A stretch of DNA of 44,114 nt from Streptomyces alanosinicus (lineage in GTDB: Bacteria; Actinomycetota; Actinomycetes; Streptomycetales; Streptomycetaceae). Of this stretch, positions 34,314-42,260 are shown one piece after another (the stretch's first letter is position 1; each line of letters opens with the position of its first letter). The stretch lies in contig NZ_BMVG01000053.1 of NCBI RefSeq assembly GCF_014650595.1, positions 1-44,114 of the forward strand, written 5' to 3'. The notes below the pieces were generated by a model. The model did not search any database. It was not told the DNA's origin and worked only from the letters and a program-made list of their open reading frames with translations. The position numbers were made by a program, and so were the translations under genes.

Positions 34314-34915
34314 GATTGCTCATCCTCCTCCGAAGCCAGGGGCTTCAGGGCGCCGCGAATGAGCCGATCAAGCTGTTCAGGCGTCATGGTGCCGTGACGG
34401 CGAAGGTCCGTGCCAACTATGCCGTATCGCTTCATGAGTTCCAGGGTCGGGTCCTGTGAATGTGGCTTTTCCCACCTCTCCAAGATGGGTACAAGGACAC
34501 GGTCGAGAGACTCTTCCGGAGTCCCCGTAAAGAATTCCTCACCCCCATCGACATCGAAGAAATCGGCCAAGTCGTGGAGCAGGCGCACGTCGGGCATCTT
34601 GTCCCCTTTGAGAACGCTGCGTGCCCACGGGGCTGAGAGGCCTAACGTGTTGACCATCTCGTCGGCCAGGTCGGCCAACCTTGCCTTGTCTCCTCTGTGA
34701 CGGGCGAAAGCCAGGGTCTTTATCCGCGTGGTGACGCGTTCTTCGATGGTTCCAGCAGCCACGTCTTCGCCCCGTAAGAGCGCAACGACTGTCGACTCCG
34801 GCAGCGCTGACCTGACCGCAAGGCTCCCTGGGTCCAGCAGGTCGGCTCTGCTGAGATTCTGCTCCTCGATGCATCTGTTGACGCGCTCAAGTGTCCCCTG
34901 GAGAGGGCTCCCCAC
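34310..34915 (-). CDS. HTH regulator of cassette B
   Basis: A 201-residue homologue of the cassette A regulator (RIKTLAFARH against RIKTLSNDYL; RLLHDLADFFDVDGGEEFFT against ELLHHLVGFFGVDGGESFFT; LRRHGTMTPEQLDRL at the end). GTG 34915 follows GGAGG and gives the same length as copy A; the frame continues upstream but the extra part has no homology. A TTA codon codes Leu in the segment MVNTLGLS. It is preceded by its own operator-promoter at 34956-34992. Confidence 0.75.
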   Translation of the reverse strand: MGSPLQGTLERVNRCIEEQNLSRADLLDPGSLAVRSALPESTVVALLRGEDVAAGTIEERVTTRIKTLAFARHRGDKARLADLADEMVNTLGLSAPWARSVLKGDKMPDVRLLHDLADFFDVDGGEEFFTGTPEESLDRVLVPILERWEKPHSQDPTLELMKRYGIVGTDLRRHGTMTPEQLDRLIRGALKPLASEEDEQS

Positions 34916-34955
34916 CGCTGTACCTCCGGGCACGTCGAGACCACTAGTGCACCGC

Positions 34956-34992
34956 ACCCTACGGGGAGCTGACCTGCTGCACAACGATCGTT
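34956..34992 (-). promoter_or_regulatory. Operator-promoter of cassette B
   Basis: On the complement: AACGATCGTT (34992-34983) merging into -35 TTGTGC (34984-34979), 17-bp spacer, -10 TAGGGT (34961-34956). Spacing and the GTAGGGTGC context are identical to cassette A although the spacer bases differ. Confidence 0.6.
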
Positions 34993-35099
34993 TTCTGCGC
35001 CGGCCAGCCGCAAGCGGCTGCAGTTGCTGGTCCTGATGGAAGTCGTTGGCCGCGCGACTGCCGGCTGGTTCGAGCCTGGCATGGTCGAGGAAAAGCATC

Positions 35100-35495
35100 A
35101 GTCGCGGCCGTAGATTGCATCGGACGAACTGTGCTTGCTTGTCGAGCGGCAGCCCGAACCGGAGCGGCTGGCGCGGCCGGCCACGGGTCCGGACCGGCAG
35201 GCTCTGTGCGGTCTCCTGTACGTGCGGCAGACCGGGATCCAGAGGGGCACCTGGCTCGGGGACTGGGCTTTGGCCTGGTGATGACATGCCAGCGGCGCCT
35301 GGCCGCCAGGAACGAGGCAGGCGCGTAGGACACCAACTGCAGCCGGTGCTGCGGAAAAAGCTGCGGTCGGCAGGCAAGAGGGACCGGGCGCGGGCGATGG
35401 CCGATTCCTCCCAGGGGGATGGCGTGAAGGCACCGAACGTCACCCCAGTCCGTCGACCGCGAACGACAGGGCGCCAGGGGCCACGCGGCGAGTGA
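35100..35495 (+). pseudogene. IS5-family transposase N-terminal remnant
   Basis: Decayed frames read RQALCGLLYVRQTGIQRGTW, then GFGLVMTCQRRLAARNEAG, then VLRKKLRSAGKRDRARAMAD with SSQ. This order matches the N-terminal half of IS5-type transposases (LCGxLyVlhTGIqw... GfGsgMTCwRRLaaWneAGvw ... VLL.kLR). At least two frameshifts and stops are present, and the DDE core is missing. Confidence 0.6.
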
Positions 35496-35501
35496 GCCTT
35501 T

Positions 35502-36251
35502 TCAGCGGTGCCGTTCCAGGGTGAGGATGGCGGCTGCGACTGACGACATGCGGTTGGGACTGCACCGGGCTTTGCGGAAGATCCGCCAGGACTTCAGTTG
35601 TGCGACGCCGCGCTCGACCGGGGCGCGTGCTGCCGACAGCGCGCGGTTGACGGTTTGCTGGGTTGGTGTGAGGCCGCGGCCTGGTGGGCGTCTGCGTGGT
35701 GTTGTCACCCATGGGCCGGCTCCGATGTAGGCGCGGTCGGCGAGGATCGGGATGCCCTGGCGTTCGCAGATTCGGATGATCCGGTGAGTGCGGGCCGCGG
35801 TCAGGTCGTGCGCGCGGCCGGGCAGTGCGGGCGAGATCCACAGCAGTCGTCCGGCCCGATCGGTCGCCACCTGCACGTTCACGCCGTGACGTCGGTGTTT
35901 TTGGGAGAAATCGGCCCGACTGTCACCTACCCGGTCGCACTCCGCGAGTGTGCCGTCCAGCAGGACGTAGTCGGGGTCGGCTTCGCGCAGGCTCCGCAGG
36001 AGCCCGGGTGCGCGGTCGGCGAGCAGGCTGATGACGGCTGCAGTGTAGGCGTGCGCGGTTCCGACGGAGATACCGAAGCCTGCCGCGAGTTGGGCCAGGG
36101 TGTCATGGCGGCGCAGGTACATCAGGCCGACCAACGCACGCTGGTGCGGCGGGAGTTTGCAGCGTCGGTCACCCTCGCGCGTGACGATGAGCATGGTTAC
36201 CCACTCGACCAGGGCGTGCGGCAGGCCGAGTGCGGCAGGATACGGAACCAA
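35502..36251 (-). mobile_element. IS5-type (DDE_Tnp_4) transposase, apparently complete
   Basis: 249 residues. An N-terminal HTH (LAQLAAGFGISVGTAHAYTA) is followed by a DDE_Tnp_4-type core: DYVLLDGTLAECDRV with the first Asp, PGRAHDLTAARTH, ADRAYIGAGPW, and the last acidic residue in APVERGVAQLKSW. TTG 36251 is the first possible start and there is no clear RBS. Terminal repeats were not identified. Confidence 0.75.
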
Positions 36252-36283
36252 CGCGGCTCCTGTGCCTGTGGGTTGAGAGGGCG

Positions 36284-36305
36284 TTAAGCCCGCTTCTGGT
36301 AGTGG
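36284..36305 (-). repeat. Repeat left of the GNAT gene
   Basis: This 22-bp stretch closely resembles 36968-36989, the 3' end of an IS accessory ORF; on the complement both encode (H/Q)YQKR followed by a codon and TAA. The two copies have the same orientation and bracket the acetyltransferase gene, so a second, mostly lost IS copy probably stood here. Confidence 0.5.
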
Positions 36306-36377
36306 ACTTGTTCAGGTGGGCCAGGAGCGGTCCGGGACGGGATATTCGGTGTTCTGCCCACCCCATGAGGACACAAG

Positions 36378-36959
36378 ATGGTTCGCATGACCTTGGCTAC
36401 TCCCATCCTGCGCACCACTCGCCTGCGACTGCGGCCGTTCACCGAGGCCGACGCGGACCTCCTCTTCGCGCTGCACAGCAGCACCCATGTGATGCGCTAC
36501 TGGGACTCCGCGCCGTGGAAGGACCGGGCTCGTGCTGAACGCTTCATCGCGATGTGCGGAAGGATCGCCGACGAAGGCACGGGGGCGCGGGTGGCCATCG
36601 ACCGTGCTTCTGACGGGGCCTTCGTCGGTTGGTGTGGTCTGACCAATTGGGACCCGGACAACCGCAGCGCGTCGCTGGGCTATTGCCTCGACCCTGCCAT
36701 GTGGGGCCACGGCTACGCGACGGAAGCCGCGCGTGCCTTGCTGCAGTGGGCATTCGACACATTGGATCTGAATCGAGTTCAGGCCGAGGCGGATACGCGT
36801 AACGCGGCATCTGGCCGGGTTCTGGAGAAGATCGGATTCGTGCGGGAAGGGACGTTGCGGGAAGATTGCGTCGTGAACGGTGAGGTATCCGACTCGTGGG
36901 TATTCGGGTTGCTCAGGCGAGAGTGGCGGCCGTCGACCATGCCGATGCCAGCCCGCTAA
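36378..36959 (+). CDS. GNAT N-acetyltransferase, RimJ/RimL-like
   Basis: A complete 193-residue acetyltransferase that would use acetyl-CoA. RTTRLRLRPFTEADADLLFA is the typical start, SLGYCLDPAMWGHGYATEAA is the acetyl-CoA binding motif A (Q/RxxGxG/A variant) and NAASGRVLEKIGFVREGTLR is the usual C-terminal motif. This type acetylates amino groups of proteins, antibiotics or toxic amino acids; which one here is unknown. Transposase genes and matching IS repeats lie on both sides, so it may travel as IS cargo. Confidence 0.85.
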   Translation: MVRMTLATPILRTTRLRLRPFTEADADLLFALHSSTHVMRYWDSAPWKDRARAERFIAMCGRIADEGTGARVAIDRASDGAFVGWCGLTNWDPDNRSASLGYCLDPAMWGHGYATEAARALLQWAFDTLDLNRVQAEADTRNAASGRVLEKIGFVREGTLREDCVVNGEVSDSWVFGLLRREWRPSTMPMPAR

Positions 36960-36967
36960 AAGCGGTG

Positions 36968-37372
36968 TTACATCCGTTTCTGGTATTGGCCGCGTCCGGG
37001 TTGCTCGAGGAGTCCCTGGCGGACGAGTCGTCCCAGGCGGGAGCGGGTGACGTTGATCGAGGGCTTGTCGGTGGGCAGGCCCAGTTGCTCGTGTAGATCG
37101 CGGACGCGGAACACCTTTCCGGGGTGCTCGTTGAACGCCGTCACGATGCGCTGATAGACGGTGGCGGTGGCGGGATCCGCGACGGTCGGTGCGTGGTCGG
37201 GCGGGGCGAGGCTGTCGATGACCTTGCGTGTGGCGATGAGTTCGGCCAGGCGGGCCTCGGTTTCGGCGAGGGCGGTGGTGAACTGCTCGATCGGTTCGCG
37301 CAGTTGATCGGTGCGGGCGGCGGTCTCGTCGTGTTCGGCCTGCAGCAGCCGCAGGAGTTCAGAGACGTTCAC
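36968..37372 (-). CDS. Transposon accessory ORF
   Basis: 134 residues: a coiled-coil-like start (LLQAEHDETAARTDQLREPI, EARLAELIATRKVID) and a winged-helix-like end (FRVRDLHEQLGLPTDKPSIN, RSRLGRLVRQGLLEQ). Its GTG start overlaps the stop of the IS5-type transposase (GTGA), so it is the element's second ORF. The role is unknown; DNA binding is likely. Confidence 0.65.
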   Translation of the reverse strand: MNVSELLRLLQAEHDETAARTDQLREPIEQFTTALAETEARLAELIATRKVIDSLAPPDHAPTVADPATATVYQRIVTAFNEHPGKVFRVRDLHEQLGLPTDKPSINVTRSRLGRLVRQGLLEQPGRGQYQKRM

Positions 37373-37872
37373 GCGGCCAGCTCCATCTCGTCGCGCCAGG
37401 CGGGGCTGGGGGCGGTGAGACGGCGGAGCATGCCGGCAGTGGCGGCCCAGTAGATGCGGGAGGCAGCGTTGTCGGGCCGGTGGTCGTAGTCGCGGGCGAG
37501 GCGCCGGTGCAGCATGAGGGTGCCGTTGACCTGCTCGACCACCCACCGTTTCCGTTGCGGAACGAAGCCTTTGCCCTGGTCGTCGGGGTTGCGGCGGACC
37601 ACCTCGACGGTGATGTCGTTCACCGCCCCGTGAATGATCACGGCGTCCTTGAAGCCCTGGTCGACCAGGACCTTCTCCAGACGCATCCCGCACCGCTCCG
37701 CCGCCTGGTCCAGCAGGGCGATGCCGGCCTCGTTGTCGTGTGTGCTCGCGGGCAGCACCACCACACCGATGATCAGGCCCAAAACGTCCACGGCGAGCCC
37801 GCGCTTCCTGCCAGGCGTCTTCTTGTTCGCGTCCAGTCCCGTCGTCTCACGAGCTGGTCGAGCATGTCTCAT
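37369..37872 (-). pseudogene. IS5-family transposase, N-terminally truncated
   Basis: 167 residues of the catalytic C-terminal part: TTGLDANKKTPGRKRGLAVD, LGLIIGVVVLPASTHDNEAG, VLVDQGFKD, RKRWVVEQVNGTLMLHRRLA. This is the DDE core of the IS5 group that carries the KxxxGRKRHxxVD motif. The N-terminal half is gone at the junction with the next IS5-type element near 37850. Confidence 0.75.
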
Positions 37873-38579
37873 GGCTCATCTACGCCCGAAGGCGTGAACT
37901 TCGCTCCGTCTGGCGGAGGTTGAGCTGCTTCAAGCAGGCCCTGCTGGTTCTGGCACACCTGCGGAAGAACGAGACGTTGACGCAGGTCGGTGCCGGGTTC
38001 GGAGTTTCCGAGGCCACCGCGTGGCGGTATGTGCACGAGACCGTCGAGGTCCTCGCCTCGTGGGCACCGGGACTGCACGAGGCCCTCGTCGGTCTGGGCG
38101 AAGGCGACTTCGTCATCCTCGACGGCACGCTCATCCCCACCGACCGCATCAAGGCGGACGAGCCGTACTACTCGCAGAAACACAAGAAGCACGGCATGAA
38201 CGTCCAGGTCATCGCACGTCCCGACGGCACACCGCTGTGGTTCTCACGGGCAACGCCGGGCCGAAACCACGACCTGACCGCAGCCCGCGGCCACGGCATC
38301 GTCCAGGCCTGCCTCACTCGCCAGATCCTCGTCCTGGCCGACCGCGCCTACCAGGGCGCCGGCGCCACTGTCCGCACCCCGTACTACGGCCACCGCGACC
38401 TGCCCGAGCACTACCAGCAGTACAACCGCGACCACGCCGGCCTACGCGCTCCTGGCGAACGCGCCTTCGCCCGCCTCAAATCCTGGCGACTGCTACGGCG
38501 AGCGCGCTGCTCAACCAACCGCATCGGCAGGACTGTGGCAGCCGTGCACACCCTCTTGACCTGCCAATACTCAGGATGA
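37847..38579 (+). pseudogene. IS5-type (DDE_Tnp_4) transposase, 5' tip lost
   Basis: The frame runs in from SHELVEHVSWLIYARRREL (before the first possible TTG at 37920) through CFKQALLVLAHLRKNETLTQ, DFVILDGTLIPTDRI, PGRNHDLTAARGH, LADRAYQGAGATVRTP and GERAFARLKSWRLL. The catalytic core is complete but the first few residues and the IS end were removed where the leftward IS5 copy adjoins. It is related to 35502-36251 but more distant. Confidence 0.75.
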
Positions 38580-38656
38580 AAGAGGCTCAGTGACTGTCAA
38601 CATCCGTCCGTTCCGTCAGCGCGGACGGCGGCATCCAACCAGTAAGAGCGATGTTC

Positions 38657-38687
38657 AACGATCGTTTTCCGGCCAGCAACGATCGAT
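38657..38687 (-). promoter_or_regulatory. Paired operator, leftward-facing
   Basis: AACGATCGTT at 38657-38666 and AACGATCGAT at 38678-38687. On the complement the first box continues into TTGAAC, a -35-like hexamer, giving the same arrangement as the rightward pair. The gene it once controlled is missing: IS5-type sequence begins about 80 bp away. Confidence 0.5.
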
Positions 38688-39026
38688 ATCAATGACAGAG
38701 AGGCTGGTTTCCTACGCCCCGTGCCGTCTCCGCAGGGGCCCTTGGACTCAATCTTCGAACGGCGTGGCGTGCCGCTGTGCTTTGCCTGAACTCAAGGGGC
38801 AGGCTTGTGTTCAGCCACACCCTGACCTGTGTCTCGTCTGCCGGTGCTGTCGCCCCTCGGCCCCTCGCGAAGGTGCGTGCGGCGGCTGTCGGCCGCCCGG
38901 CGGTGCGCTGATTCTTGGCGGCCGGCGCCTCCATCGGGCCGACCTGGTGCTCCACCGTTTCGTGCCCTCCGAGCGCAGTTGGGCCAGATCTCCCAGCACC
39001 GCTCCTGGCACGTACTTGCTCACCAT

Positions 39027-39083
39027 AACGATCGTTTCTTTGCTGAAAATGATCGTTGACAGCGATGTTCGGTCGTAGCACGA
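39027..39083 (+). promoter_or_regulatory. Paired operator-promoter, rightward-facing
   Basis: AACGATCGTT (39027-39036) and AATGATCGTT (39048-39057). The second box merges into a consensus -35 TTGACA (39056-39061); a 17-bp spacer leads to CACGAT (39079-39084) as a possible -10. It probably drives the small-protein gene at 39179 and perhaps the ATP-grasp gene. Confidence 0.55.
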
Positions 39084-39178
39084 TCCTGCGATACGGCTGT
39101 CCAGACAGCCGCTGTCACGCGTGTTGTCAGTTCCAAGCCATCGGTGTGGATGCCAAGCAGTTGATTGGAGGCCTGAGT

Positions 39179-39484
39179 ATGTGCGTGCCGACCATGCGGG
39201 ATACGCCTCAGCTGACCGAGAGTGACTTCTCGAAGGAGGAGGTGGCAGAGTTCCACCGCTTAATGACGGCGCTCCTCACCGCATGCAAGACGGTTGGGGA
39301 GCGACATGCACCCGAAGGGAATTGGGTGCCGTCCAACATCGGACTCCATGAGCAATTTGGGGAGTCCATGCAGGTGATCGCGCACATTTCCCGACAGCTC
39401 AACCAGACGCGCACTGGCATGCGCAGGATCACCGGTCGTGCACGTGAACGTTTGTACCAGCACTCCCGGCGCCAGCCGCATTAG
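39179..39484 (+). CDS. Small hypothetical protein
   Basis: 101 residues, largely helical and hydrophilic (FSKEEVAEFHRLMTALLTAC, SMQVIAHISRQLNQTRTGMR). Family not recognised. ATG 39179 has a strong GGAGG seven bases upstream. It lies behind the paired operator-promoter and 167 bp before the ATP-grasp gene in the same direction. It may be a regulator-type or partner protein; no catalytic motif is visible. Confidence 0.6.
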   Translation: MCVPTMRDTPQLTESDFSKEEVAEFHRLMTALLTACKTVGERHAPEGNWVPSNIGLHEQFGESMQVIAHISRQLNQTRTGMRRITGRARERLYQHSRRQPH

Positions 39485-39651
39485 TCATTGCGGGTGGTTG
39501 GGTCGCGTTCCAGCTTCAGGATTTCAGGGCTTTAGTGACATCTCTGCACTTCGCAGCCGCTGACGTTACGTATCGGGGTTACTGAGGGAGTGCGGCCGCT
39601 TCCCTTTAGTCGCGAGAGCAGGATCGCACGAACGTCTCCTCAGAGGTAGGG

Positions 39652-40917
39652 ATGCCTGAACCAGTGTGCCTTGTTGGGGCCGGAGATTTCAATGCCGTCG
39701 GAAACGAGTTTCGCCTGGGGCAAATTGCTGCGTCGCATCCGGTAATACTGCTTGATGCCGTTGCGCCAGTGTGGGCGCGCCCATATCTGGCCAGCCACAT
39801 AGCGGCCGACCTTGCAGACCCTGCAAGTGCCCTGGCGGCAGTGAAAGGATACTGGTCCCGTCATGAATTGCGTGGAGCGCTCACCTATGTCCCGCAGTAC
39901 CTCGGTACCACGGCTCGGATCGCCGAACTGCTCCAAACACCAAGTGCCCCGCTGGAATCCCTACTCCCCTGTGTCGACCTTGCCCTGCTCCGCCGGCAAC
40001 TTACACGACACAGAGTGCCACAGCCTCGCTGGGCAGTAGCATGCGATCCCAAATCGGCAGTTGCTAATGCAGAGTCACTCGGATACCCCATCCTGATCAA
40101 GCCGACCAGGAAGGCACGCGAGCTCGCCTTACTGGCACACAACCGTGAAGAAGTCAGCGCAGCATATGAACTGGTCACCCAACAAGTCGCAGGGTGCACC
40201 GTTGCTCAGCGCGAAGACGTTTTGATTGAGGAAAATTCACACGGACACCAAGTCTCCGCCGAAACGGTCGTTCTCGATGAAGCAGACATACGAATCGCTG
40301 CCATCACCCGCACTGCAGCTGGTGCGCTTTCTGGCCAGGTGAAACGACATTGCATCTTTGCGCACGATCCGCTGCTGCACAACCCTGTGCTAAGACAGAT
40401 CGTCATGCGTACCGTCCGGGCACTCGGCGTCACACGCGGCGTGCTCCACGTTCAAATGACGCTGACGCCGGGAGGACCGCGCATCACCGACGTCAGCGCA
40501 CATCTCGCAGACGACCTCATTCCGCTGTTGGTGCTGGAGGCCACTGGAATCGATCTGCCGGGCATCGCCGCTGACTTGTCAACCGGCCGTACCACAAATG
40601 TCGTGCCCACCCGACAACAGGCAGCTGCTATTCAGTTCCTCTATCCACCGGTGGCGGGCTACGTGCGCCGCCTGGCCGTGAACCCTCAAGTAGACAGTCA
40701 ATCGCTCCTCAAGCGTATCGTTTTCACCCAAAAACTCGGCAATCGCGTCACGCGTGGTCCGAACGCGACTGCGGAAGACCAGACCGGACACGTCGTGGTA
40801 CGTGGGCCCGATGGGCCGAGCTGTCACAGAACGTTGGACCGGATCGGGCAGTGCATAGACACTGCAGTTGCGCCGTCATCCCCTATACGCGCCGAGGCGA
40901 CATGCCGGCCGAAATAA
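39652..40917 (+). CDS. ATP-grasp ligase-like enzyme
   Basis: 421 residues of the ATP-grasp superfamily (carbamoyl-phosphate synthase/biotin carboxylase/amino-acid ligase branch). A Rossmann-like pre-ATP-grasp domain (about 1-110) is followed by the ATP-grasp core: GYPILIKP with nucleotide-binding Lys150, EENSHGHQVSAETVVLD near 200 and VLHVQMTLTPGGPRITDVSA near 280, the metal-binding/catalytic end. Such enzymes join a carboxylate, via acyl phosphate, to an amine or thiol. The substrate is unknown; peptide or amino-acid amide formation is likely. Its base composition is slightly lower in GC than its neighbours, hinting at transfer. Confidence 0.8.
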   Translation: MPEPVCLVGAGDFNAVGNEFRLGQIAASHPVILLDAVAPVWARPYLASHIAADLADPASALAAVKGYWSRHELRGALTYVPQYLGTTARIAELLQTPSAPLESLLPCVDLALLRRQLTRHRVPQPRWAVACDPKSAVANAESLGYPILIKPTRKARELALLAHNREEVSAAYELVTQQVAGCTVAQREDVLIEENSHGHQVSAETVVLDEADIRIAAITRTAAGALSGQVKRHCIFAHDPLLHNPVLRQIVMRTVRALGVTRGVLHVQMTLTPGGPRITDVSAHLADDLIPLLVLEATGIDLPGIAADLSTGRTTNVVPTRQQAAAIQFLYPPVAGYVRRLAVNPQVDSQSLLKRIVFTQKLGNRVTRGPNATAEDQTGHVVVRGPDGPSCHRTLDRIGQCIDTAVAPSSPIRAEATCRPK

Positions 40918-41074
40918 GAAGCTGGCCCACTCGCCGGTCAGAGGGGTTGAACAGGTGTTTCGCTTGGGGGAGATGTCAATGTTCGCAGTCAGTGTCGGTC
41001 AACGAGAGAACATTTAGCAGGGGTGGGAGCGAAGGTGACGTCGAGCCGCTGCACGTCATCCGAGGGGGGACACG

Positions 41075-42133
41075 ATGAGCTTCCCCGGACGGATCAAGCG
41101 TGGCCCAATGGCCGCCGACGTCCTGCAGCGGCAGTTCACCCAGATCCACAACGCAGTGTTCCGCGATCCGCGAATGAGCTTTAAAGCCAAAGGAATCTTC
41201 GGGCTCATCAGCACTCACGTGGACGGATACGGAGTTTCAGAGGAGTCGATCACGGCGTGCGCCACGGACGGGCTGTCAGCCGTCCGGACTGGCCTGAAGG
41301 AGTTGATCGCCCTCGGCTACCTTCAGCGCCGGCGTGAGCGTGACCAACGCGGTCGTCTCGGCGAGTCCGAGTACTACATCACCGACATGCCGGAGGGGCT
41401 GTCGATCATCCTGTCTCCAGGCTGGGACGTCCTGAAGGAAGACCGCAGGCCAGAGCCAACATGCGAAAATCGCACTCTGGACGCCGACGGACGAACTCCC
41501 AGCTCAGAGCCAACATGCGGTTCTCCTAGGTTGGACGAGCCAACGTTCGAAAATCGCCCGCATAAGAACAACACCCCCGGAGGGGGTTCCTCCCCCTCCG
41601 GGGGTGAAGAAGACTCTCTCTCTCAGAACAGGGAGGGTGCGCCCGCTCTGGACAAGGTCGGCACGGCTGGAGAGAGAGACACGATCGCTGCGCTCCAGCC
41701 AAGCCGGATGACCTCAATGGCCGAGGTGCACAGACAGCGAGAGCCGTCAGAACAGCCAGCAGCAGAGGAGCGGATCGTGGACGCGTACGCGGCTGCTCTC
41801 GCGCGACCAGTACTGAACGGCACCCAGGCCAAGCTGAAGCGTCAGGCCGCCGAGCTACTGGCGCAGGGCCTGCCGGAGGGGTGGCTGTGCGACCGAGCGC
41901 GAGAACTGGCATGGCGCGGCTGGTCTGATCTCGTCCAGCATGTCGAGCGGTCTACCGTCCCGATCAATGGGCACCGGCCGATGTCCCGCCCCGGCTTGCC
42001 GGAGTGGTGCGGCCAGTGCGGCGAGAGTACTCCGGCCGCGCGTCTCAATCCGCGGTTCCGTACTCTTGGTTCCGTGGGCTCGGGGCAGAAGTGCCCGCGC
42101 TGCCACCCGCACGTCGTCCAGACAGGCCTGTGA
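41075..42133 (+). CDS. Winged-helix replication-type protein
   Basis: 352 residues. The N-terminal ~105 residues (FTQIHNAVFRDPRMSFKAKG, then LISTHVDGYGVSEESITACA, LKELIALGYLQRRRERDQRG, YYITDMP) form the winged-helix of replication-initiator/phage replisome-organiser-like proteins, common on Streptomyces plasmids and integrated elements. A low-complexity middle carries three repeats of EPT(C/F)xxxxL and a GGG/SPSGGEED linker. The C-terminal part is helical, and the last ~30 residues hold WCGQCGES and KCPRCHPH, a zinc-ribbon-like CxxC pair. GAGGGGGG precedes the ATG. It is probably DNA-binding and linked to element replication. Confidence 0.7.
   Translation: MSFPGRIKRGPMAADVLQRQFTQIHNAVFRDPRMSFKAKGIFGLISTHVDGYGVSEESITACATDGLSAVRTGLKELIALGYLQRRRERDQRGRLGESEYYITDMPEGLSIILSPGWDVLKEDRRPEPTCENRTLDADGRTPSSEPTCGSPRLDEPTFENRPHKNNTPGGGSSPSGGEEDSLSQNREGAPALDKVGTAGERDTIAALQPSRMTSMAEVHRQREPSEQPAAEERIVDAYAAALARPVLNGTQAKLKRQAAELLAQGLPEGWLCDRARELAWRGWSDLVQHVERSTVPINGHRPMSRPGLPEWCGQCGESTPAARLNPRFRTLGSVGSGQKCPRCHPHVVQTGL
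41573..41605 (+). repeat. 14-bp perfect hairpin inside the coding region
   Basis: ACCCCCGGAGGGGG (41573-41586), loop of 5, then its exact complement (41592-41605). It lies in the low-complexity linker of the winged-helix gene. It is strong enough to act as a transcription or ribosome pause site. Confidence 0.7.
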
Positions 42134-42139
42134 GCCGCC

Positions 42140-42260
42140 CCTGGCTGTCACCGGCTGCGGGCCCGGGCGGAGGACCGGATCCGGGCCGCCCGGTCCACCG
42201 GCCTGCGCAACCTCCCCCTGCACCACACCGCACAGAACAAGATCTGGCTCGAGATCTGAG
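42140..42260 (+). pseudogene. IS1380-family C-terminal scrap
   Basis: About 36 codons (LRARAEDRIRAARSTGLRNL, then HHTAQNKIWLEI) matching the region near the C-terminus of IS1380-family transposases, like the equivalent segment EDHIRTGKTTGFDRFPSR and FQINAAWLEL of the adjacent copy. It is followed directly, after a stop, by sequence from the N-terminal half of the same family. Confidence 0.55.

Larger units (their letters stand above)
38580..39178. other. Intergenic region with paired operators
   Basis: About 600 bp without a credible gene. It holds two outward-facing pairs of AACGATCGTT-like boxes (38657-38687 and 39027-39057), each pair spaced 21 bp start to start. Confidence 0.5.

Noticed and set aside
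38590..39078. A 162-codon frame in the operator-rich region
   Set aside because: It runs across both operator pairs and the TTGACA box and its composition is not protein-like.
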